Assembly: GCA_019247395.1 (NCBI GenBank)
Contig: JAFAOZ010000326.1
Location: forward strand, 1-8,021
DNA: 8,021 bases
Direction: 5' to 3'
From: Vulcanimicrobiota bacterium
GTDB taxonomy: Bacteria > Vulcanimicrobiota > Vulcanimicrobiia > Vulcanimicrobiales > Vulcanimicrobiaceae
Part shown: piece after piece, positions 1-5,732 of the stretch
Layout: each line of letters opens with the position of its first letter
Numbering within the stretch: the stretch's first letter is position 1
Position numbers and translations under genes: made by a program
The notes under the pieces: generated by a model
Database searches by the model: none
Seen by the model: the letters and a program-made list of their open reading frames with translations, nothing else
What the model was told of the DNA's origin: nothing

Positions 1-885
1 GCGCCGTTCGACGATCCCGGCTGGCTGTTCGAGATAAAATGGGATGGTTATCGGGCTCTCTGCACGACCGAAGAGAACAAACTCACGGTCGTCTCGCGTA
101 ACGGTCTCGACATGCTGCGCCGCTTTCCGGACTTGCAGCAACTCGCAGGTGCGTTTGCGAGCGTTCCGGTCGTCGTTGACGGCGAGATCGTCAGCCTGGA
201 TTCCAAAGGACGCTCCGAGTTTCAGCGGTTGCAAGAGTCGCAAAAAAAACCGGCGGGCTTAACGTATGCTGCGTTCGACCTTCTCTACGCCGACGGCAAG
301 GATCTTCGTTCGACGCCGCTTGAAGAGCGCAAAGCACTCCTGGAGCGGCTCATTGCCGACGACTCGATCGTGCTCTATTCCAAACACGTCGTCGGCAACG
401 GAAACGCGCTTTACGAGAGCGCGCGAAAGCAGCATCTCGAGGGGATCATCGGCAAAAAACGCGACTCCGCATACCAAGAGCGGCGCAGTCGCGATTGGGT
501 GAAGATCAAAACCGGCTACGAGCAAGAGTTCGTCGTGGGCGGCTGGACGGAACCCAAAGGGAGCCGCAAAGGCTTCGGCGCGCTGCTCCTAGGGGTCTAT
601 CAAGGGAAAAATTTGCGCTACGTCGGCTCGGTCGGAACCGGGTTCAGTGCAAAATTGTTGCGCGAACTCCACGGCCGCCTGCGCGAAATTGAACGCAAGA
701 CCTCGCCGTTCGTAAATAAAGTCGATGCGAACGCACCGATGCATTGGACGTCGCCCGAGCTGGTCGTGCAGGTGCGGTTCTCCGAATGGACGCGGGACCT
801 CTATCTGCGCCAACCCGCGTACCTTGGGCTGCGTCCCGACAAACGCGCCGCCGACGTCGTCGCCGAATTCCCCGCTACCGAATAA
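1..885 (+). CDS. ligD: ATP-dependent DNA ligase, LigD ligase module (5' partial)
   Basis: Seals nicks and double-strand breaks using ATP via a lysyl-AMP intermediate; in bacterial NHEJ this is the final step. The frame is open from base 1, giving 294 visible residues. Nucleotidyltransferase motifs appear in order: motif I KWDGYR with the adenylated lysine at visible residue 13, motif III DGEIV at 60-64, motif IIIa around YAAFDLLYADG at 89-99, motif IV EGIIGKK at 147-153, and motif V WVKIK at 166-170. An OB-fold follows (about 172-294) with the LigD-type VGSVGTGF and HWTSPELVVQV segments and a GLRPDK end. Motif I normally lies close to the start of this domain, so either only a short N-terminus is missing or an upstream module such as the 3'-phosphoesterase is fused to it; the window cannot tell. 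The stop codon overlaps the next start (TAATG), which implies coupled translation with the polymerase gene. The family assignment is secure. Confidence 0.95.
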   Translation, partial: APFDDPGWLFEIKWDGYRALCTTEENKLTVVSRNGLDMLRRFPDLQQLAGAFASVPVVVDGEIVSLDSKGRSEFQRLQESQKKPAGLTYAAFDLLYADGKDLRSTPLEERKALLERLIADDSIVLYSKHVVGNGNALYESARKQHLEGIIGKKRDSAYQERRSRDWVKIKTGYEQEFVVGGWTEPKGSRKGFGALLLGVYQGKNLRYVGSVGTGFSAKLLRELHGRLREIERKTSPFVNKVDANAPMHWTSPELVVQVRFSEWTRDLYLRQPAYLGLRPDKRAADVVAEFPATE

Positions 886-1841
886 TGGCCCAGCAGCGTG
901 TCGAGCGCCGCGTCGGCTCGCGAACGCTCTCGCTCTCAAACTTGGATAAAGTTTTATGGCCGCGCGATGGTTACACCAAGGGCGATCTCATTGATTACTA
1001 CGAGCGCGTCGCCAATTACGCGGTCCCGTATCTCGCGCAACGGCCGCTCACGTTGCAGCGCTATCCGGATGGAATCGATAACCAAACGTTCTTCGAAAAG
1101 CAGCTGCCGCGCGGTACGCCGGAGTGGATCGATCGCGTCACGCTGCCGACGCCGGGCGGCCGGCGCAGCCACACAACGTTTATCGTCTGCAACGACGCGC
1201 CGGCGCTGGTATGGCTTGCGAACATGGCGACCATTGTCTTGCACATTTGGACGTCGCGGATGCCGCAACTCGACGAGCCCGATTTCGTGATCTTCGATCT
1301 CGACCCGGGCGAGCGGTGCACGCTGAAAACGCTTGCAACGGTGGCGCTACGCTTTCGCGAGTTGCTTCAAGCGATCGGCTTGAATCCGCTCGTGAAGACG
1401 ACGGGTGGCTTCGGCTTGCACGCGATCGTGCCGCTTGCATCCGGATACTCCTACGATACGGCGAAGGTTTTTGCCGAGATCGTCGCACGACAGGCGGCCG
1501 CGGAGCTCGGTAAGCTGACAACCTTGGAACGAACGATCGCAAAGCGGCCGCAGAATGCCGTCTATCTCGACTGGGTTCAAGTCGGTCAAGGTAAGACGAT
1601 CGTCGCGCCCTATACCTTGCGCGCGCGGGACCATGCGCCCGTTTCGACCCCGCTGCATTGGCAGGAGGTCGAAGCCTTCTCCCGTCGCCGAACGGCCGGT
1701 GCGCCGGCCGACGAGTTCGCAGGGTTCAACATCGCCACGACCCCCAAGCGGCTTGCGCGCGAGGGCGACCTCTGGGGGCCAAAATACTGGAAAAAACAGC
1801 GCTTGGAGCCGGCGTTGAGCAAAGCCAAACGCTTGTGGTAG
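885..1841 (+). CDS. ligD: Stand-alone LigD-type NHEJ polymerase/primase (PrimPol, AEP superfamily)
   Basis: Adds nucleotides, preferentially ribonucleotides in studied relatives, to fill gaps at broken ends before ligation. The 318-residue protein matches a single LigD polymerase domain, about 300 residues in the family. The metal-binding FDLDP motif is at 137-141 (Asp138, Asp140), the GLH histidine of motif II is His179, and the third acidic residue is Asp229 in YLDW, followed by the typical KTIVAPYTLR segment (237-246). The N-terminal SNLDKVLWP and DLIDYYERVA segments are also characteristic. I chose the ATG at 885 because it overlaps the ligase stop by one base and gives the expected N-terminus; the frame stays open further upstream, but that part lies inside the ligase gene. 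One oddity: the motif II block usually reads GGKGLH, but here it is GGFGLH, with Phe176 where a basic residue is expected. Ku follows after 29 bases. Confidence 0.93.
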   Translation: MAQQRVERRVGSRTLSLSNLDKVLWPRDGYTKGDLIDYYERVANYAVPYLAQRPLTLQRYPDGIDNQTFFEKQLPRGTPEWIDRVTLPTPGGRRSHTTFIVCNDAPALVWLANMATIVLHIWTSRMPQLDEPDFVIFDLDPGERCTLKTLATVALRFRELLQAIGLNPLVKTTGGFGLHAIVPLASGYSYDTAKVFAEIVARQAAAELGKLTTLERTIAKRPQNAVYLDWVQVGQGKTIVAPYTLRARDHAPVSTPLHWQEVEAFSRRRTAGAPADEFAGFNIATTPKRLAREGDLWGPKYWKKQRLEPALSKAKRLW

Positions 1842-1861
1842 CCGGGTGGCTTGGGTAGAAT
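1833..1861 (+). promoter_or_regulatory. Possible internal promoter for a near-leaderless ku transcript
   Basis: TTGTGG (1833-1838) and TAGAAT (1856-1861) are separated by 17 bases. The -10 box matches the TATAAT consensus at five of six positions, and the -35 box matches only at its TTG half. Transcription would begin about seven bases downstream, near 1868, leaving only two or three bases before the ku ATG at 1871. No good Shine-Dalgarno sequence precedes ku, only G-rich AGCGGG, which fits a leaderless or coupled start. Such matches occur by chance, so this is a suggestion. Confidence 0.25.
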
Positions 1862-1870
1862 AAGCGGGCT

Positions 1871-2704
1871 ATGGCGCATGCAATTTGGTCCGGATCCATT
1901 AATTTCGGTCTCGTAACGATCCCCGTCAAGCTTTTTACGGCGGTCAAGACCGACGAGCTCTCTTTTAATCTGCTTCACGCCAAAGACGAGGGGCGCATCA
2001 AATACGAGCGCATCTGCTCGCTCGAAGATAGGCCCGTGCCTTGGGACGAGATCGTTAAGGGATATGAGTACGAAAAAGGGCAGTACGTGCTCCTCACCGA
2101 CGAGGACTTCAAAAAAGTCAATCCTGAAGCGACGCAGTCGGTGGATATTCTCGAGTTCATCGAGCTCGACAAAATAAACCCGATGTACTTCGACAAGCCG
2201 TACTATCTCGAACCCACGAAACAAGGGCGCCACGCGTACGCGCTGCTGCGCGAAACGCTCGCGCATACCAATCGCGTCGCAATCGCGCGCGTGGTAATCC
2301 GGACCAAAGAGTACATTGCGGCAGTAAAGCCGCTCGAAGACGCGCTGGTGCTCGAGCTGATGCACTGGGCCAGCGAAATCGTCGCGGCCGATACGATCGA
2401 CGTTCCGGAACGCACCAAGCTGCCGGAAAAAGAACTCAAGATGGCGCAGATGCTCGTCGATACGATGAGCGTCGACGAGTTCGAACCGGAGAAATTTACC
2501 AACAAATACCACGACGAGCTTTTGACGATGATCGAAGCGCGCGCCGCCGGCAAGGAGCTTCCGAAGCCGAAGAAGGCGCCGACGCGTGCGAAAGTCGTCA
2601 ATCTGATGGACGTTCTCGCGCAGAGTCTCGAGGAAAGCAAGAAGCGTCGCGCCGATGCCAACGGCAAAGCGACGACGAAACGGCGTAAAAAGACCGCCGC
2701 ATAG
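1871..2704 (+). CDS. ku: Ku homodimeric DNA end-binding protein
   Basis: Bacterial Ku forms a ring-shaped homodimer that threads onto DNA double-strand ends, protects them and recruits the LigD polymerase and ligase. The 277-residue protein begins with the hallmark segment AIWSGSINFGLVTIPVKL (4-21) and carries the family block IVKGYEYEKGQYVLLTDEDF (61-80). The core beta-barrel ends near residue 230. The C-terminus has the conserved VVNLMDVLAQSLE helix (242-254), the part associated with LigD recruitment in studied homologues. A strongly basic tail follows (about 257-275, rich in Lys and Arg); basic extended tails in other bacterial Ku proteins influence DNA binding and threading. The ATG at 1871 gives the canonical MxxxIWSGSI start. 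The gene is third in the NHEJ operon, 29 bases after the polymerase and 9 bases before the acetyltransferase gene. Confidence 0.97.
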   Translation: MAHAIWSGSINFGLVTIPVKLFTAVKTDELSFNLLHAKDEGRIKYERICSLEDRPVPWDEIVKGYEYEKGQYVLLTDEDFKKVNPEATQSVDILEFIELDKINPMYFDKPYYLEPTKQGRHAYALLRETLAHTNRVAIARVVIRTKEYIAAVKPLEDALVLELMHWASEIVAADTIDVPERTKLPEKELKMAQMLVDTMSVDEFEPEKFTNKYHDELLTMIEARAAGKELPKPKKAPTRAKVVNLMDVLAQSLEESKKRRADANGKATTKRRKKTAA

Positions 2705-2707
2705 GAG
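2703..2707 (+). promoter_or_regulatory. Shine-Dalgarno site of the GNAT gene, overlapping the ku stop codon
   Basis: AGGAG lies 6 bases before a GTG start at 2714, and its first two bases are part of the ku TAG stop (2702-2704). This spacing supports GTG as the true start and suggests that translation of the acetyltransferase is coupled to that of Ku. Confidence 0.7.
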
Positions 2708-2713
2708 CCCCCG

Positions 2714-3262
2714 GTGCCGCGCGTTCCTACGATCGAGACGCCGCGCTTGATTCTGCGAGATTGGCGCGACGCGGATGTCGAGGCGTGGGTCGCGATCAAC
2801 GGCGATCCTCGCGTCACGGAGTTCTTCCCCACAAACTATACGCGCGAGTTCTCCGAGGCGAGCGCCGCGGCGATTCGCGCACAACTGGCGCGCGACGGCT
2901 TCGGCTGGTGGGCGCTCGAAGTTCGCGGCGGGCCGCCCTTCATCGGCTCGATCGCATTGCAGGCCGTTCCATTTCAAGCGGCCTTTACGCCGGCCAATGA
3001 GATCGGCTGGCGACTTTCAGCCGAAGAGTGGGGCCGCGGCTACGCGACCGAGGGCGCCCGCGCCGCGCTCGATTACGCATTCACCGAACTCAAATGGCCG
3101 GAGGTCGTCGCCTTTACCGCCGCTCCGAATCTGCGTTCGCAACGCGTGATGGAACGGCTTGGCATGACGCACGATGCGAACGACGACTTCGATCACCCCA
3201 AGATCGAAGCCGGTCATCCGCTGCGCCGGCACCTGCTCTATCGCATCAAGCCTTCAGCGTAA
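2714..3262 (+). CDS. GNAT-family N-acetyltransferase (RimJ/RimL-like)
   Basis: Predicted to move an acetyl group from acetyl-CoA to an amine; the substrate cannot be read from the sequence. The 182-residue protein has the RimJ/RimL-type opening ETPRLILRDWRDAD (8-21), the strand-turn EIGWRLSAEEWGRGYATEG (96-114) containing the acetyl-CoA pyrophosphate-binding loop, and the later N-x-x-S element (Asn139 to Ser142) followed by RVMERLGM (144-151), all typical of this branch. It starts with GTG. It is the last gene of the NHEJ operon, separated from ku by 9 bases, so it is probably co-transcribed with repair genes. Related enzymes act on ribosomal protein N-termini, antibiotics or small amines, and a role in repair is only a guess. 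Its 3' end overlaps the convergent transporter gene by 9 bases (3254-3262), so no terminator fits between them. Confidence 0.9.
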   Translation: MPRVPTIETPRLILRDWRDADVEAWVAINGDPRVTEFFPTNYTREFSEASAAAIRAQLARDGFGWWALEVRGGPPFIGSIALQAVPFQAAFTPANEIGWRLSAEEWGRGYATEGARAALDYAFTELKWPEVVAFTAAPNLRSQRVMERLGMTHDANDDFDHPKIEAGHPLRRHLLYRIKPSA

Positions 3263-4528
3263 GCCGCTGTCGACCGTTTCGACTTGGGCGGCGAGCGCAG
3301 CGGCGCCATCGCCACCGCGCGCCGGTATGTGATCGTCTTGTGAGTAAAAGTCGTCGCGGCGCGCATTGAACAAGCCCATCGCGAGCGCAACCGATGCGAA
3401 CGTCAACGATTCGATGCCGGCAAAGCGCGGTCCGAATGCACCGAGCATGCCGGTTGAAGCCGGCGGTGCCAGGATTCCCGACAAAGAATCGAGCGACGAG
3501 CTCGTTCCCAGCACCGTTCCTTGCTCGCGATCCGATGCGGCATTGCTGATGAGGGCGGTGATGCCCGTATTGGCAAGCGCCATGCCGAAGCCGAAGAGCA
3601 GCAGCGTCGTCGCGACGAGCGCGAGCGAGTGCCCGACGAAGGGTACCAGCGCGAAGCCGGCGACCAAACACGCCAGACCAATGTTCGACATCGAGCGGTC
3701 ACCCAGGCGCGCCGACACGCGCCCGACGACGACCGCGTTCATGACGACGTTCACGACTGCGAAAATCGAAAAGAGATAATCGGTTTCGGTGAGGTTGAAA
3801 CCGAGTTGACGCTGCAGAAAGAGGGCAAATGCGGCGAACCAGCCGTAGAGCGCGAGTGCAATCGCGAGTTTCTGCCAGAGCAGCCGCGCGAGCCGGGGTT
3901 TGAGGAAACTGCCGACGATCGCGTCGAGCCCGAGTCGCTCTTCGTCCTGGCGCCGCGCGCGTGATTCGGGCAGCATGGTGATCGTTAGCACGAGCGTCAC
4001 AAACTGCAATCCGGCTGCGACCAAGAACGGCGTCGCGAAGCCGAAGTGCTCGTAGAGAATCCCGCCGCTGAAGGGACCAAAGACCATACCGGCCGCGAAC
4101 ATTGCGCTGATGAATCCGAATGCGCGCGCTCGCTGGCGCGGCTCGACGAGATCGGCGACGTACGCCTGCGTGATACTGATGTTTCCGCCGGAAACGCCTT
4201 CGACGACGCGTGCCGCAAAGACGACGCCGATGGGTGCCAGCGCGAGGGCGGCCGCGATGTTGGGGGCGAGGCCCAGCATCGCCCAACCGATCGTCGCGCC
4301 GATCTGGCTGATGATCAGCACCATTTTTCGACCAATCCGATCGGAAACGTAACCCCAGAGCGGCGCCGAAACGAGCTGGCAGAACGAGAACGTCGCAAAG
4401 AGAATCCCGACGACGACGGCCGATAGCCCGAAATGCGTCACAAAGTAGGGCAACATCGGAATCAGCATGCTGAATCCGACGATGTCGATGAACGTAATGC
4501 CGAGAATCGGCAGAAGCTTACGGATCAC
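3254..4528 (-). CDS. Major facilitator superfamily transporter, DHA1/TetA-like drug:H+ antiporter type
   Basis: Predicted inner-membrane, proton-driven exporter of small molecules; the substrate is unknown. The 424-residue protein is hydrophobic with a 12-helix pattern and a central hydrophilic loop at about 188-220. Motif A, GYVSDRIGRK, lies at 59-68 between helices 2 and 3, with a degenerate second-half counterpart GRVSARLGDR at 269-278. A motif B-like ARVVEGVSGG is at 106-115, and the antiporter motif C around GMVFGPFSGG is at 147-156. The N-terminus (ITFIDIVGFSMLIPMLPYF, 11-29) is typical of TetA-like exporters. A 34-residue hydrophilic tail follows the last helix. The start is GTG at 4528; an in-frame stop lies only 12 bases upstream, so a longer form is excluded. 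No good ribosome-binding site precedes it, which suggests coupling to the protease gene 23 bases upstream. Specificity for tetracycline cannot be claimed. Confidence 0.93.
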   Translation of the reverse strand: MIRKLLPILGITFIDIVGFSMLIPMLPYFVTHFGLSAVVVGILFATFSFCQLVSAPLWGYVSDRIGRKMVLIISQIGATIGWAMLGLAPNIAAALALAPIGVVFAARVVEGVSGGNISITQAYVADLVEPRQRARAFGFISAMFAAGMVFGPFSGGILYEHFGFATPFLVAAGLQFVTLVLTITMLPESRARRQDEERLGLDAIVGSFLKPRLARLLWQKLAIALALYGWFAAFALFLQRQLGFNLTETDYLFSIFAVVNVVMNAVVVGRVSARLGDRSMSNIGLACLVAGFALVPFVGHSLALVATTLLLFGFGMALANTGITALISNAASDREQGTVLGTSSSLDSLSGILAPPASTGMLGAFGPRFAGIESLTFASVALAMGLFNARRDDFYSQDDHIPARGGDGAAALAAQVETVDSGLR

Positions 4529-4551
4529 GCCGAACCGCTATTCGAGGTGGC

Positions 4552-5499
4552 CTAGCGAGAGGACTCTACGGGCAGGACGATGCGTGAGAAACGCTCGGTC
4601 TTGCGCAGCAGATCGAGCTTATACGGTCGGCTGAGATCGATGCTCGTGAGCAGCTTGTACAGGGCGTCGAGGCTCTTGATACTTTGGCCCTCGAATGCGA
4701 GAAGAACGTCGCCCGCACGCAGTTGCGCGGTATCCGCGGGGCTGCCGGGCTCGACCGAGTCGATGACGATTGCGCGCCGGTCGTCTAGGCCGAGCCTCCG
4801 TGCTGCGCTCGCGGGCAGTACGATATCCTGAGCCGCAATACCGAGATAACCGCGCCGCACGCGTCCGTCGCGCATCAGCAGTCCGGCAATGTGCTTGGCG
4901 GTATCGATTGCGATAGCAAAACAGATGCCTTGGCCCGGGAAGACCGCGGTGTTCACACCGATGACGTCGCCGCTGGCGGTGACCAGAGGACCGCCTGAGT
5001 TTCCCGGGTTGAGCGCGGCGTCGGTTTGGATGATGTTTTCCATCAACCGGCCGGATTGCGAACGCAGCGAGCGGCCGAGCGCGCTCACGACGCCGGCGGT
5101 CACGGTATACGCTAAACCGTATGGATTGCCGACAGCGACCACAAGCTGCCCGGGACGCAGTGCGGAAGAGTCGCCAAGCGTCGCGTAGGCGAGATCCGGC
5201 GCATTGACGCGCAGTACCGCCAAATCGGAGTCGGGGTCGTCGCCGATCACTGAGGCCGGCAGTTCCCGTCCATCGAGCAACGCGATGGCGACGCGGGTCG
5301 CATCGTGCACGACGTGGCTGTTGGTGATGACGAATCCGTCGGGGGTGAAGACGAAGCCGCTTCCGTTGCCGCCACGGTGGCCGTTGCGGACCTCAATGCT
5401 GACGACAGCTGGGCTGACGCGTTCGGCAGCGGCCGTTACTGCCTTCGAATAGGGGTCGAGCGGCGCGGCGTCTTCGGTTTGGAGCAGAGGAAGGACCAT
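4552..5499 (-). CDS. HtrA/Deg-type serine protease with one PDZ domain, no visible signal peptide
   Basis: Trypsin-like (S1C) protease that degrades or processes misfolded or specific proteins. The 315-residue protein carries the full catalytic triad: His62 in TNSHVV, Asp92 in DPDSDLAVL and Ser168 in NPGNSGGP. The block [19 protein letters not shown] (108-126) is also typical of the family. One PDZ domain follows from YLGI (218-221) to about 311, with [15 protein letters not shown] at 250-264. Well-known periplasmic HtrA proteins begin with a signal peptide or membrane anchor. Here the N-terminus ([13 protein letters not shown]) is too short for either, and no other ATG or GTG start appears in the 87 bases between this gene and the tRNA. 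The strong GGGAGGAG site at proper spacing supports this start. The protein may therefore be cytoplasmic or be exported by an unrecognised signal. It is the first gene of a unit with the transporter. Confidence 0.94.
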   Translation of the reverse strand: MVLPLLQTEDAAPLDPYSKAVTAAAERVSPAVVSIEVRNGHRGGNGSGFVFTPDGFVITNSHVVHDATRVAIALLDGRELPASVIGDDPDSDLAVLRVNAPDLAYATLGDSSALRPGQLVVAVGNPYGLAYTVTAGVVSALGRSLRSQSGRLMENIIQTDAALNPGNSGGPLVTASGDVIGVNTAVFPGQGICFAIAIDTAKHIAGLLMRDGRVRRGYLGIAAQDIVLPASAARRLGLDDRRAIVIDSVEPGSPADTAQLRAGDVLLAFEGQSIKSLDALYKLLTSIDLSRPYKLDLLRKTERFSRIVLPVESSR

Positions 5500-5505
5500 G
5501 ATAGG

Positions 5506-5513
5506 CTCCTCCC
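5506..5513 (-). promoter_or_regulatory. Strong Shine-Dalgarno site of the HtrA-type protease gene
   Basis: Read on the minus strand this is GGGAGGAG, six bases before the ATG at 5499. It is the best ribosome-binding site in the window and fixes the start that leaves the protease without a signal peptide. Confidence 0.75.
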
Positions 5514-5536
5514 AACCGTCGGCCGCGGCGCGAGGT

Positions 5537-5560
5537 TTCGAGGGAGGGGCGGCGCTCGAA
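5537..5560. repeat. Short inverted repeat between the divergent protease and tRNA genes
   Basis: TTCGAG (5537-5542) and CTCGAA (5555-5560) are perfect inverted copies with a 12-base spacer. They lie in the 87-base region (5500-5586) that must hold the promoters of both the protease unit and the tRNA. The centre-to-centre distance of 18 bases is somewhat longer than for a classic dimer operator, and six-base arms arise easily by chance in GC-rich DNA. I see no clear -10 or -35 boxes for either gene here. Confidence 0.2.
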
Positions 5561-5586
5561 GCGGCGCGAATCGCAGTCAGTCCCGC

Positions 5587-5670
5587 GCCCAGATGGCGGA
5601 ATTGGTAGACGCGCTGGTTTCAGGTACCAGTGGTGGCAACACCGTGGGGGTTCGAGTCCCTTTCTGGGCA
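5587..5670 (+). tRNA. tRNA-Leu (anticodon CAG)
   Basis: An 84-base class II tRNA that reads CUG leucine codons. The acceptor stem GCCCAGA (5587-5593) pairs with TCTGGGC (5663-5669) and is followed by discriminator A5670, as required for leucine tRNA. The D stem is 5596-5598 with 5610-5612, with GG in the loop. The anticodon stem CTGGT/ACCAG (5614-5618, 5626-5630) encloses loop TTCAGGT, giving anticodon CAG at 5621-5623. A long variable arm (5631-5645) with stem GGTG/CACC is the mark of Leu/Ser/Tyr tRNAs. The T arm has loop TTCGAGT (5651-5657) and a stem with two G-U pairs at its outer end. CCA is not encoded. I see no terminator in the 62 bases before the lipoprotein gene and no second copy of the tRNA 3' end that would suggest an integration site. 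Confidence 0.97.
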
Positions 5671-5732
5671 TGGCAACGACCAAGCAACGGCAATGCCCCA
5701 GCAACGTTCATAAACGATTGGAGCAGCGTTCC

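Noticed and set aside
744..884. An upstream extension of the polymerase frame beginning at ATG 744
   Set aside because: It lies wholly inside the ligase OB-fold coding region and adds an Arg-rich N-terminus not seen in the family; the start at 885 fits both the homology and the TAATG junction.
1610..2977. A 455-codon open frame on the minus strand, antisense to the polymerase, ku and GNAT genes
   Set aside because: It is an antisense shadow: it spans three well-supported genes, its translation is Arg-rich with no recognisable domain, and it arises from the codon bias of high-GC genes on the other strand.
3699..4286. A 195-codon Arg-rich open frame on the minus strand within the transporter gene
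   Set aside because: It is out of frame with the clear MFS protein on the same strand and has low-complexity Arg/Ala composition, typical of a shadow.
3254..4528. Specific call of the transporter as a tetracycline resistance pump
   Set aside because: The motifs fit the DHA1/TetA-like group in general, but nothing in the sequence fixes the substrate, and many environmental members have other or unknown substrates.
5587..5732. The tRNA-Leu 3' end as a possible integration site for a mobile element
   Set aside because: No integrase gene, direct repeat of the tRNA end or phage-like gene is visible in the window.
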